Shown one piece after another: positions 26,408 to 34,866 of a stretch of 64,000 nucleotides of DNA. This stretch comes from Flavobacteriaceae bacterium MAR_2010_72. Its GTDB lineage: Bacteria > Bacteroidota > Bacteroidia > Flavobacteriales > Flavobacteriaceae. How positions within the stretch are numbered: the stretch's first letter is position 1; each line of letters begins with the position of its first letter. A program made the position numbers and the translations under genes. The notes beneath the pieces were generated by a model. It had not been told where the DNA came from. It did no database searches and saw nothing but the letters and a program-made list of their open reading frames with translations. Where the stretch lies: contig QXCW01000002.1 of NCBI GenBank assembly GCA_003550275.1, positions 558,001-622,000 on the forward strand, written 5' to 3'.

Positions 26408-28558
26408 ATGGCAGTTTTAAATAAAATCAGACAGCGTTCGCTGTTTTTAATTCTTATAATCGCATTAGCGTTATTTTCATTTGTACTTACAGACCTCTTT
26501 AAAAATAGTGATGCACTATTTGGCGGGCCTCAAGATATTGTTGCCACAGTTAATGGAAAAGATATTGGTCGTGAAGAGTTCATGAACAGCGTAGATGTGA
26601 TGCAACGTCAATTAGGACCTAGCTCAACATCTACTCAAGCCATGAACAATGTATACGATCAAGAGGTAAGGCAGGCTATCATGGAAACTCAATTTGAAAA
26701 GTTGGGCTTAAGTGTTGAACAAGATCAAATGAGGAATTTAATAAGAACGAATTTTTCAAGTTTTCCAGAATTCAATAATGAAGACGGCATTTTTGACGAA
26801 GCTAAAATGAACGAATTCATTGCCAACTTAAAAGCGACTTCACCGCAGCGATCTCAAATAGGTGGATCATTAATAAACTATGCCGATTGGGTCAGTAATG
26901 AACAATCTATTGCTGCCAATGCCATGCAACAAACCTATAATAACATGATTAAAGCGGGTTTAACAGCAACCGTTGTTGAAGGTGAGATGGATTATGTGAT
27001 GGAAAACAAATTGGTTGACCTAAAATATGTCGTTGTACCTTACACAAGTATTGCTGATAGTTTGGTTCAAGTTACTAAAAGTGATATTACCAAGTACATC
27101 AATGAAAACAAAAAGAAATACGAAGTAGAAGCTTCAAGAGATATCAATTTTGTTCAGTTTAATGAAGTAGCTTCGGTCGAAGACGAAGAAGCTTTAAAAA
27201 ATAGTTTGATAGCCTTATTAGACAATTCTGTAGTTTATAATGCCGAAACTAAAAGAAACGACACAATTATAGGATTTAGAGCGACAAAAGACCCAGAAAA
27301 TTTTGTCAACGCAAATTCAGATATCAAATACAATGGCAACTATGTATTTAAATCTGGACTTCCTGATGCTGTAGCTGATAGTATTTTTAAATTAAACGTT
27401 GGTGAATTTTATGGTCCTTATAAAGAAGGTGAATATTATAAATTGACTAAAGTTGTTGCACAAACCCAATTGGCAGATTCGGCTAAAGTACGTCATATCT
27501 TAATTCCGTTTGTAGGAGCAACACGTGTTGATCCATCGATTACAACTACCGAAGTTGAAGCTAAAAAAACGGCCGATAGTATTTTGGCAGCTATAACATC
27601 TAAACGTTCAAAATTTGTTGATTTATTGGACTTATCTTCTGATAAAGTGAGCAATGAAAAAGAAGGTGTTATCGAGTTTGCTTATACCGATAGCTTTGCT
27701 CCTGAATTTAGAAATTTTTCATTTGAAAATAATAAAGGTGATATTGATGTCGTAAGAACCAGTTTTGGATTTCATATTATTGAAATTTTAGACCAACAGA
27801 ACAAGTCTAGAGCTATAAAAATTGCAAGTCTTGCTCGTAAAATAGAACCTTCTGAAGAAACAGTGGATAATGTGTTTAATGAGACTTCAAAATTCGAACT
27901 GGCTATTCAGGATAAGGATTTTCAAGTGGTTGCAGAAGAAAACGGTTATGAGGTTAGACCTGTAAATACCATAAAAGAGCTTCAAGAAAATATTCCAGGA
28001 TTAGGAAGCCAGCGTACTATTGTCCGTTGGGCCTTTGAAGCAGGAACCAATGTTGGAGATTACAAACGTTTTTCTATTCCTACTGGAGGATACGTGGTTG
28101 TACAATTAGCAGCAATCAATAAAGAAGGATTAATGAGTCCTGAAAATGCTTCAGTGACAGCTATTCCTGCTATCAGAAAACAAAAGAAAGCCAAGCTTAT
28201 CAGAGAAAAAATTTCGGCTACTATTTTAGATGAAGTTGCTAAAAACCAAAATGTAACCGTATCAACGGCAGCTGCTGTAAATATGAAAACACCAACGCTT
28301 TCTGGAGCTGGTCAAGAGCCTAAAGTGGTTGGAACTGCATTTGGCTTGAAGCAAGGTCAAACTTCTAAATTGGTTGACGGAAATACAGGCGTATTTATGG
28401 TTGAAGTTACCAAAGTAACAGAAGCTCCTAAATTAGAAAACTATCAAGCTAACACCCTGCGCTTAAGTGCTGCTAGAGTTAATAGTGCTCAAACAAAACT
28501 TTATAATGCACTAAAAGAAGCTGCAGAAATTAAAGATAATAGAGCAAAATTCTATTAA
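26408..28558 (+). CDS. PpiD/SurA-like peptidylprolyl isomerase, membrane-anchored
   Basis: This 716-residue protein has one N-terminal transmembrane helix (about 12-30, SLFLILIIALALFSFVLTDL), a SurA-N-like helical chaperone region, and a parvulin domain (about 340-460; VRHILIPF, DLSSDKVSNEKEGVIEF, VRTSFGFHIIEI). A second weaker domain and a helical C-terminus follow. The protein should help outer-membrane and exported proteins fold after leaving Sec. It closes the coaX run and is followed by a terminator. The PpiD-like layout is clear; the symbol is left out because the E. coli protein is only distantly alike. Confidence 0.9.
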   Translation: MAVLNKIRQRSLFLILIIALALFSFVLTDLFKNSDALFGGPQDIVATVNGKDIGREEFMNSVDVMQRQLGPSSTSTQAMNNVYDQEVRQAIMETQFEKLGLSVEQDQMRNLIRTNFSSFPEFNNEDGIFDEAKMNEFIANLKATSPQRSQIGGSLINYADWVSNEQSIAANAMQQTYNNMIKAGLTATVVEGEMDYVMENKLVDLKYVVVPYTSIADSLVQVTKSDITKYINENKKKYEVEASRDINFVQFNEVASVEDEEALKNSLIALLDNSVVYNAETKRNDTIIGFRATKDPENFVNANSDIKYNGNYVFKSGLPDAVADSIFKLNVGEFYGPYKEGEYYKLTKVVAQTQLADSAKVRHILIPFVGATRVDPSITTTEVEAKKTADSILAAITSKRSKFVDLLDLSSDKVSNEKEGVIEFAYTDSFAPEFRNFSFENNKGDIDVVRTSFGFHIIEILDQQNKSRAIKIASLARKIEPSEETVDNVFNETSKFELAIQDKDFQVVAEENGYEVRPVNTIKELQENIPGLGSQRTIVRWAFEAGTNVGDYKRFSIPTGGYVVVQLAAINKEGLMSPENASVTAIPAIRKQKKAKLIREKISATILDEVAKNQNVTVSTAAAVNMKTPTLSGAGQEPKVVGTAFGLKQGQTSKLVDGNTGVFMVEVTKVTEAPKLENYQANTLRLSAARVNSAQTKLYNALKEAAEIKDNRAKFY

Positions 28559-28580
28559 TTGGAAATAAATATAGAAAATT

Positions 28581-28609
28581 AAAAAGCTCTGCATCGCAGG
28601 GCTTTTTTT
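28581..28609. terminator. Bidirectional terminator between convergent genes
   Basis: AAAAGCTCTGC and GCAGGGCTTTTT pair around a 3-nt loop with one G-U. A U-run follows on the plus strand, and A-rich sequence on the other side can serve the GHMP kinase gene, whose stop codon (28608-28610) overlaps its edge. Confidence 0.85.
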
Positions 28610-29522
28610 ATTTTAAAATCATATCATTATATGGAATGATGGTGTCATATCCTTTGCTTTTAAAATAAGCTGATGGATCAGTTTTGGAGGTTGCCAATAC
28701 GAAATCGCCTCCCCAAGCACCTAAACTTTTAATTTGACCAAAAGTATAATCGTTAAACAATAGATCCTTGACAGGCTTTTGCTTTATAAGGTTTGAAATG
28801 ATTTGTTCGTGTTGATGAATTAAGGTCTCAAATTCATTTAGGGTATTGGACTGAATGATTTGCTTTGTGATTGAAGAAATCACTTCCACCGAACTTTTAA
28901 CTTGAGTATTTAGATTTTTATATTTAGAAATTCCTTCTCTACTATTTTGTTTCTTGTTTAGGTGAACAAAGTATAGATCATCTTTAAAACTTGGGTTAAA
29001 ATCTACTGGATTAACAATCTTAGTTTTGACATCTAATTGATAAGTTAAGGGCGAATCTGACGACGCACAGGCAATATCATAACCACTACCGCCAAAGGTG
29101 TGTTCCAATAACTTATACGGATCAACATCAGCCCATGTCGCAATGGAGTGAATCAACGTTGATGAAGTTCCCAATCCCCAGTCTCGATTAAAGTTGAGTT
29201 TAGTTTCGGCGTTTAAGCCTACTGGTGAAAACCTTGGATTAAGTTTTTTAGCTTTTGCAAGTATCTGAATTAATCGGGTAGAAATTTCAGTGTTGTTTTT
29301 TGAGATAAACGTTCCATTTTCAAAATAAAATTCATCTTCAAACCAAACCTTATCCCGTTCATCTAAACTTTTCCAGTATAATTTTTGTTGGTTAGTAGCA
29401 GGTGAAATGCTTAAAATTTGTCCAAATTTGGTAGGAATGGCCAATGACAACGCCCCGTCAAGAACAACATATTCTCCCGTGAGCAATAATTTACCATGAC
29501 TTAAAAAGGTGTTTGTCTCCAA
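28608..29522 (-). CDS. GYDIA-type GHMP kinase, probably of the mevalonate pathway
   Basis: This 304-residue GHMP-superfamily kinase has the start HGKLLLTGEYVVLDGALSLAIP, the ATP-binding loop WGLGTSSTLIHS and the motif GGSGYDIACAS that names this Bacteroidota group. It lies 1 bp after the HMG-CoA reductase gene, so it should phosphorylate mevalonate or phosphomevalonate on the way to isopentenyl diphosphate. The GYDIA motif resembles the G-S-G-F/Y-D segment of phosphomevalonate kinases more than that of mevalonate kinases, but the sequence alone does not decide. Confidence 0.85.
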   Translation of the reverse strand: METNTFLSHGKLLLTGEYVVLDGALSLAIPTKFGQILSISPATNQQKLYWKSLDERDKVWFEDEFYFENGTFISKNNTEISTRLIQILAKAKKLNPRFSPVGLNAETKLNFNRDWGLGTSSTLIHSIATWADVDPYKLLEHTFGGSGYDIACASSDSPLTYQLDVKTKIVNPVDFNPSFKDDLYFVHLNKKQNSREGISKYKNLNTQVKSSVEVISSITKQIIQSNTLNEFETLIHQHEQIISNLIKQKPVKDLLFNDYTFGQIKSLGAWGGDFVLATSKTDPSAYFKSKGYDTIIPYNDMILK

Positions 29523-29523
29523 T

Positions 29524-30843
29524 TTATGATCTTAACTTATTAAGAGCCTCAATAACGGCGCTATGGGTAACTAAATTAGTTTTAAAATAGTCGATAAGCA
29601 GTAGTTTTTCTTCATCAGTGGCTTCAAACTGATTTAAAATATTCATGAGGTGCATTTTCATGTGTCCTTGTTGAATTCCGGTTGTAGTAAGCGAACGCAA
29701 TGCGGCAAAGTTTTGGGCAAGTCCTGCAACGGCAACAATTTGCATTAATTCTTTTGCTGAAGGATGATGCAACAGTTCTAAAGCTAATTTTACCAAAGGG
29801 TGTAAATTGGTCAATCCGCCAACTGTACCCAATGCTAAAGGAATTTCAATCCAAAAGGTGAAAATATCATCTTCAATTTTGGCATGGGTTAAACTGCTGT
29901 ATTGACCGTTTCTGGAAGCATAGGCATGTATACCAGCTTCAACCGCTCTAAAATCATTACCGGTGGCAAGTACAACCGCATCAATGCCATTCATAATGCC
30001 TTTATTGTGGGTCACGGCACGGTAAGGCTCTACTTCAGCTATTTTCACTGCTCGGATAAATTTTGAGGCAAATACTTGAGGGGAAATCCCGCTGTCTTCA
30101 TTCAAATCAGCGATCTTGCAGCTAACTTCTGCTCTCACTAAACATTCAGGGACATAATTAGATAAAATACTCATAACAATATCCAATTGCTTTTCCGAAG
30201 GCGTAAAATCATCGTATTTTAAGGCTTCTTCCCTAAATGTTTTTGCAAACTGTTCTAAACATGAATTGATGAAATTCGCACCCATCGCGTCTAAAGTCTC
30301 AAAAGTGGCGTGCAATTGGTAGTAACCTGAAATATCTTGGGTTTTGTCACGTAATTCAATATCTAAAATCCCTCCGCCACGAGCGTCCATATTTTTGGTG
30401 ATGGGTTTAGCCTTTGTGATTAATAGTGGTTTTACCGTATTGAAAAACTGTTTAAGTTTACTGAAATTTCCAGAATACATAAAATGCACCTGTCCAATTT
30501 TGGTAGTTGAAATAACTTCGGCCTTAAAACCTCCACGCTCTGACCAAAATTTAGCAGCTTTGCTGGCTGCCGCAACCACTGAACTTTCTTCGATAGCCAT
30601 TGGAATCGTGTAGGTTTTTCCATTAATCAAAAAGTTAGGAGCGACACCAAGCGGGAGATAATAATTGGTGATGGTATTCTCAATAAATTCGTCATGTAAT
30701 TGTTGAAGTTTGTCATTGGAATTCCAATACTGCTTCAAAACTGTTTTAGCCGCTTCAGTATTTGAAAAATAGGTGTTAACAATCCAATCAATTTTTTTGG
30801 ATTTTGACAGTTTTGAAAACCCAGCGATCGTTTTACTCATCAA
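29524..30843 (-). CDS. mvaA: Hydroxymethylglutaryl-CoA reductase, class II type
   Basis: This 439-residue enzyme has the class II signatures: EESSVVAAAS (catalytic Glu), THNKGIMNGIDAVVLATGNDFRAVEAG (catalytic Lys and Asp) and QQGHMKMHL (catalytic His). It interconverts HMG-CoA and mevalonate. Class II enzymes are called degradative by homology, but in Bacteroidota they sit with mevalonate-pathway kinases and serve isoprenoid synthesis, as the adjoining GHMP kinase suggests. A -7 element TATCTTTG lies 17 bp upstream of the ATG. The start MMSK leaves two possible ATGs. Confidence 0.95.
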   Translation of the reverse strand: MMSKTIAGFSKLSKSKKIDWIVNTYFSNTEAAKTVLKQYWNSNDKLQQLHDEFIENTITNYYLPLGVAPNFLINGKTYTIPMAIEESSVVAAASKAAKFWSERGGFKAEVISTTKIGQVHFMYSGNFSKLKQFFNTVKPLLITKAKPITKNMDARGGGILDIELRDKTQDISGYYQLHATFETLDAMGANFINSCLEQFAKTFREEALKYDDFTPSEKQLDIVMSILSNYVPECLVRAEVSCKIADLNEDSGISPQVFASKFIRAVKIAEVEPYRAVTHNKGIMNGIDAVVLATGNDFRAVEAGIHAYASRNGQYSSLTHAKIEDDIFTFWIEIPLALGTVGGLTNLHPLVKLALELLHHPSAKELMQIVAVAGLAQNFAALRSLTTTGIQQGHMKMHLMNILNQFEATDEEKLLLIDYFKTNLVTHSAVIEALNKLRS

Positions 30844-30859
30844 CTTTAGTTTAGACTCA

Positions 30860-30867
30860 CAAAGATA
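30860..30867 (-). promoter_or_regulatory. -7 promoter element before mvaA
   Basis: Read on the minus strand this is TATCTTTG, an exact TAnnTTTG match. It implies a leader of only about 10 nt before the ATG at 30843. No clear -33 TTTG was seen. The 220-bp gap 30844-31063 also serves the divergent transporter gene; nothing else was recognised in it. Confidence 0.45.
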
Positions 30868-31063
30868 CTATTCTTACTATAAAATTATGGGTGTTCATTA
30901 ATATTACATATTTAACTGTTAATAGTTGGGGTTTTTTGCATAATTTTTAGTAAACTTGGCAATATTTTATCAAAAATTTAGGAGTGGGATTGCAATTAAA
31001 AATAGGATCATTCTTAGATTAAATAACTAAAACTAACTAACTATTAAATAATTTAAGAATCTT

Positions 31064-32455
31064 ATGGCAAATTCAGCAACACTAAAACAAAAGGAATTAT
31101 TTGGACATCCGGTAGGGCTTTATGTCCTGTTTTTTACCGAAATGTGGGAGCGATTTTCGTATTATGGAATGCGGGCGATTTTGGTACTTTATTTAGTGGC
31201 TGAAACTCAATCTGAAAATGCTGGATTAGGCTGGACTAATGGCGAGGCTTTGGCTTTGTATGGTTGGTACACCATGCTGGTTTATGTGGCTTCTATACCA
31301 GGTGGATGGATAGCAGATAAATTTTTAGGACAAAAGAAATCAGTTTTGGTTGGTGGAGTGCTTTTAGTACTTGGACACGGAATTTTATCAGTTGAAGAAA
31401 TGTGGGCCTTTTATACAGGTTTAGGTTTGATTATCTCTGGTGTTGGAATGCTTAAGCCAAATATCTCAACCATGGTAGGTGGTTTATATAAACAAGGTGA
31501 TATAAGAAGGGATAAAGGATTTACCATTTTTTATATAGGCATCAATTTAGGTGCATTTTTATCGAGTTTAATTGTTGGTTATGTTGGTGAGGTTCATGGA
31601 TGGCATTATGGTTTTGGTTTAGCAGCTATTGGTATGGCGTTGGGCTTGATCCAATATTTGGCAGGCCAAAAACATTTAAAACATGTTGGAAACTTCTTGG
31701 GGAATTCAGAAAGCGAACTGGATAAAGAAGCTATGAAAAAACCTTTGACCAAGGTTGAAAAGGATAGAGTCGTCGTTTTATTTGTGTCGTTTTTATTAGT
31801 AATAGTTTTCTGGGGCGCATTTGAGCAAGCAGGAGGCTTAATGAATATTTATGCATCTGAAAAAACTAACCGGATGTTGATGGGCTGGGAGGTTCCAGCG
31901 TCTTGGTTTCAGTCATTAAATGCAATGTTTATTATCTTTTTAGGAACTTCAGTAGCCTTATATTGGGCTAATAGAAAGCTAAAAGGAAAAGTTTCTACAT
32001 CATTATTTAAGATGATTGTAGGGCTTATAATTATGGGTACTGGTTTCTTTTTTATGACTGCAGCAGCTGCACAATATCAAACCGACGGTGCTTCTGCAAT
32101 GTATTGGTTAGTATTAGCATATTTGTTTCATACAGTTGGGGAGTTATGTATATCTCCAGTGGCCTTATCTTATATTACAAAACTCGCCCCTTTAAAGTAT
32201 GCCTCGTTAATGATGGGCGTGTATTTCGCAATGACTGGTTTTGGGAATAAATTAGCAGGTTTATTAGGTGAAGCTTCTGAAAGTTTAGGAGAGTTTGCCA
32301 TTTTTACGGGTATTGCTATTTTCTGTGTAGCGTTTGGGTTTTTAGTAATGATCTTCAGAAAGAAATTAGAAAAACTTACTCATGGTGCCGAAGACAACGA
32401 GCGCATTATGGATGATGATGAAGCCGAAGGTTATGAGTTAGCCGATTCTCACTAA
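31064..32455 (+). CDS. POT/PTR family proton-coupled peptide transporter, copy 1
   Basis: This 463-residue transporter of the major facilitator superfamily has the POT signatures: GLYVLFFTEMWERFSYYGMRAIL (the ExxER-type proton motif, TEMWERFSYYG), GGWIADKFLGQKKSV, and GFTIFYIGINLGAFLSSLIVG. It should import di- or tripeptides with protons. A basic, charged tail (KKLEKLTHGAED) ends the protein in the cytoplasm. It lies 15 bp upstream of a longer paralog. A near -7 element, TAAACTTG (30951-30958), is a weak promoter candidate. Confidence 0.92.
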   Translation: MANSATLKQKELFGHPVGLYVLFFTEMWERFSYYGMRAILVLYLVAETQSENAGLGWTNGEALALYGWYTMLVYVASIPGGWIADKFLGQKKSVLVGGVLLVLGHGILSVEEMWAFYTGLGLIISGVGMLKPNISTMVGGLYKQGDIRRDKGFTIFYIGINLGAFLSSLIVGYVGEVHGWHYGFGLAAIGMALGLIQYLAGQKHLKHVGNFLGNSESELDKEAMKKPLTKVEKDRVVVLFVSFLLVIVFWGAFEQAGGLMNIYASEKTNRMLMGWEVPASWFQSLNAMFIIFLGTSVALYWANRKLKGKVSTSLFKMIVGLIIMGTGFFFMTAAAAQYQTDGASAMYWLVLAYLFHTVGELCISPVALSYITKLAPLKYASLMMGVYFAMTGFGNKLAGLLGEASESLGEFAIFTGIAIFCVAFGFLVMIFRKKLEKLTHGAEDNERIMDDDEAEGYELADSH

Positions 32456-32470
32456 TTTTAAACGCTAAAA

Positions 32471-34222
32471 ATGACCGAGAATTCAACTGATCAGTTTTTT
32501 AAGAGTACCGTTTTAGGGCATCCATCTGGATTATTTGTATTGTTTTTTACCGAAATGTGGGAACGTTTTTCGTACTACGGTATGCGAGCCCTTTTGGTTA
32601 TGTTCTTTACCGCTTCACTGCTTGATGGAGGTTGGGGTTGGCCAAGGGAACATGCCTTTGCCATATTCGGAACCTATACCTCACTAGTTTATCTTTCAAC
32701 TTTATTGGGTGGCTATTTTGCCGATAAAATCATTGGGTTTAGATGGGCCGTAGTAGTAGGAGCATTGCTCATGACTTTAGGCCACGCTTCTATGGCACTG
32801 GAATCCAGCTTTTTTATTTATACAGGATTAACCTTATTGGTATTTGGAAGCGGTTTTTTTAAACCTAACATGACTTCCATAATTTCTGAAATGTATAAAG
32901 ATCGTTCTATAAAAAAGGATGGCGCTTACACTATTTTTTATATGGGTGTAAATGCTGGTGCATTTTTGGGCATATTACTTTGTGGCTATCTTGGTGAAGT
33001 TGTAGGATGGAGTTGGGGCTTTGGTTTGGCTGGTATTTTTATGTTATTCGGATTGCTTCAATTTTGGTTTGCACAAGACATTTTTGGAAACATTGGACTA
33101 AAACCTAAAAGTGAATCGAAAGAAGAAGCCAACACAAAAGCCTTAACCGAAAAACTTAATCCGTTTACGAACTTACAGTTAGGAATGATATTTTTAGCTG
33201 CTGCTTTAGGATTAGCTTGGATATTAAATGATCCTGTGTCTAAAATTTCTGGTGGCGAATATAATTTATTTGATTTTACTGCTTTTGGACTATCTGGGTC
33301 TAACCTTGTAATTTTAACGGCTCTTATCTTATTTATCTTATTGCTAATTATTAGAATACCTAAATATGAAACGATCGTTAGGGACAGGATGTTGGCAGTT
33401 GTATTCTTTGCCTTTGTAACGATTTTCTTTTGGGCCATATTTGAGCAGGCTCCAGGTTCGTTAACTATTTTCGCGAGGGATTATACACAACGCGTCCTAG
33501 AGGGCAATTCTGCCTTGACATTTAAAATTGTCAACTCGTTAATGACTATTGTGCCATTAGGAATTATCTCTTGGGTTTTATGGCTGTTGTTCAAAAGAAC
33601 ATTTTCAAAATATGCATTATCTAATATTATATTGGCTTTCAGTTTCGTTATAATTTGGGCCATAGCCATTTGGATGCTTTATACAGAGTTTAATAAAGAA
33701 ATTGCGGAAGTTCCAGCATCTTGGTTTGGAGTATTGAATTCGCTGTTCATTATTACTTTCGCGCCTTTATTTTCCAAATGGTGGGAAAGTAGATATAATC
33801 CAAATGCCAATATGAAATATGCCCTTGGTATGGTTCTGTTAGGTTTAGGGATGGCTTGTGTGGCTATAGGAGCTTCATCAATTCCAGTTGGAGCAAAAGC
33901 CGCTTCGGTAAGTATGATTTGGTTAATTTTGGTTTACTTTTTTCATACTATGGGTGAACTTTGTATTTCGCCTGTAGCGCTTTCTTATGTGAGTAAATTA
34001 GTGCCAGGCCGAATGATTGCAATGATGTTTGGTATTTGGTATTTGGCAGTTGCTATTGGAATGAAATTAGCAGGTGTATTTGGTGAGGCCTCCGAAAGTA
34101 TTGCCCAAGAGAATGGCTTAAGTTATTTCTTTTGGCTGCTTACTGCAGTAGCTGTAGGATTAGGCATTTTATCTGCCATATTATATCCAGTAATTAAAAA
34201 ACTAATGCACGGTGTGCGTTAA
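32471..34222 (+). CDS. POT/PTR family proton-coupled peptide transporter, copy 2 (long form)
   Basis: This 583-residue paralog of the preceding gene shares LFVLFFTEMWERFSYYGMRALL, GGYFADKIIG, YTIFYMGVNAGAFLG and FHTMGELCISPVALSYVSKL. It is about 120 residues longer, mostly from extra hydrophobic segments in the middle (about 230-400), so it may have 14 helices against fewer in copy 1. The two probably differ in peptide preference. It ends just before a strong terminator. Confidence 0.92.
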   Translation: MTENSTDQFFKSTVLGHPSGLFVLFFTEMWERFSYYGMRALLVMFFTASLLDGGWGWPREHAFAIFGTYTSLVYLSTLLGGYFADKIIGFRWAVVVGALLMTLGHASMALESSFFIYTGLTLLVFGSGFFKPNMTSIISEMYKDRSIKKDGAYTIFYMGVNAGAFLGILLCGYLGEVVGWSWGFGLAGIFMLFGLLQFWFAQDIFGNIGLKPKSESKEEANTKALTEKLNPFTNLQLGMIFLAAALGLAWILNDPVSKISGGEYNLFDFTAFGLSGSNLVILTALILFILLLIIRIPKYETIVRDRMLAVVFFAFVTIFFWAIFEQAPGSLTIFARDYTQRVLEGNSALTFKIVNSLMTIVPLGIISWVLWLLFKRTFSKYALSNIILAFSFVIIWAIAIWMLYTEFNKEIAEVPASWFGVLNSLFIITFAPLFSKWWESRYNPNANMKYALGMVLLGLGMACVAIGASSIPVGAKAASVSMIWLILVYFFHTMGELCISPVALSYVSKLVPGRMIAMMFGIWYLAVAIGMKLAGVFGEASESIAQENGLSYFFWLLTAVAVGLGILSAILYPVIKKLMHGVR

Positions 34223-34247
34223 ACGAATAAATTGTTAAAATAAACGC

Positions 34248-34275
34248 AAAATGCTCCGTTTTCGGAGCATTTTTT
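34248..34275 (+). terminator. Rho-independent terminator after the POT transporter pair
   Basis: An 11-bp perfect stem (arms 34248-34258 and 34263-34273; AAATGCTCCG core) with a TTTT loop is followed by a T-run. It lies 26 bp after the second transporter stop. Confidence 0.9.
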
Positions 34276-34310
34276 GTAAGTTCGGAATGACTATTGCAAC
34301 AGAAGGAATT

Positions 34311-34862
34311 ATGAAAAAGTTAGGAATTATAGTGTTATTGGCCATGTTAACCACTGTTAGCGGTCTGGCGCAACAGATTAAATGGATGAGTTTGGAAGAA
34401 GCTTTAGTGCTTCAGAAAAAGAGTCCAAAAAAGATTTTAATGGACGTATACACGAATTGGTGTGGGCCTTGTAAGATGTTAGATAAAAATACCTTTCAAA
34501 ACCCTGATGTGGTTGATTATGTAAATAAATATTTTTATGCCGTTAAGTTTAATGCCGAAGGTAATTCAAAGGTAACCTATGGCGGAAAAACCTACAGCAA
34601 TCCAAATTACAAAGAAGAATTAGTTAATAAACGAAACGGAGTGCATCAGTTTACCTATTATTTAAAAGTGAATGCTTATCCCACCATCGTCTATTTTGAC
34701 GAGCAGGGGACTATGCTGTCACCTATTCGCGGGTATCAAAATCCGCAGCAAATAGAGCTTTATTTAAAACTGTTTAAAGAAGACAAACATAAAGAAATGA
34801 AAACCCAAGAGGATTTTAATAATTATTTTGCGGCCTTTGTGCCTCAATTTAAGAACGAATAA
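34311..34862 (+). CDS. Exported thioredoxin-fold protein
   Basis: This 183-residue protein has a signal peptide (MKKLGIIVLLAML to GLAQ, about 21). A thioredoxin domain with WCGPCK (Cys51, Cys54) and the cis-Pro region VNAYPTIVYF follows. I chose the ATG at 34311; an in-frame ATG at 34251 lies inside the terminator hairpin and would put 20 residues before the signal. It probably reduces or rearranges disulfides in the periplasm. An insertion between the CGPC helix and the cis-Pro (about 75-105) is longer than in simple thioredoxins. Confidence 0.85.
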   Translation: MKKLGIIVLLAMLTTVSGLAQQIKWMSLEEALVLQKKSPKKILMDVYTNWCGPCKMLDKNTFQNPDVVDYVNKYFYAVKFNAEGNSKVTYGGKTYSNPNYKEELVNKRNGVHQFTYYLKVNAYPTIVYFDEQGTMLSPIRGYQNPQQIELYLKLFKEDKHKEMKTQEDFNNYFAAFVPQFKNE

Positions 34863-34866
34863 ATTC

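Noticed and set aside
34251-34310. Longer start for the thioredoxin-fold gene
   Set aside because: The ATG lies in the terminator hairpin of the upstream gene and would put 20 residues before a normal signal peptide.
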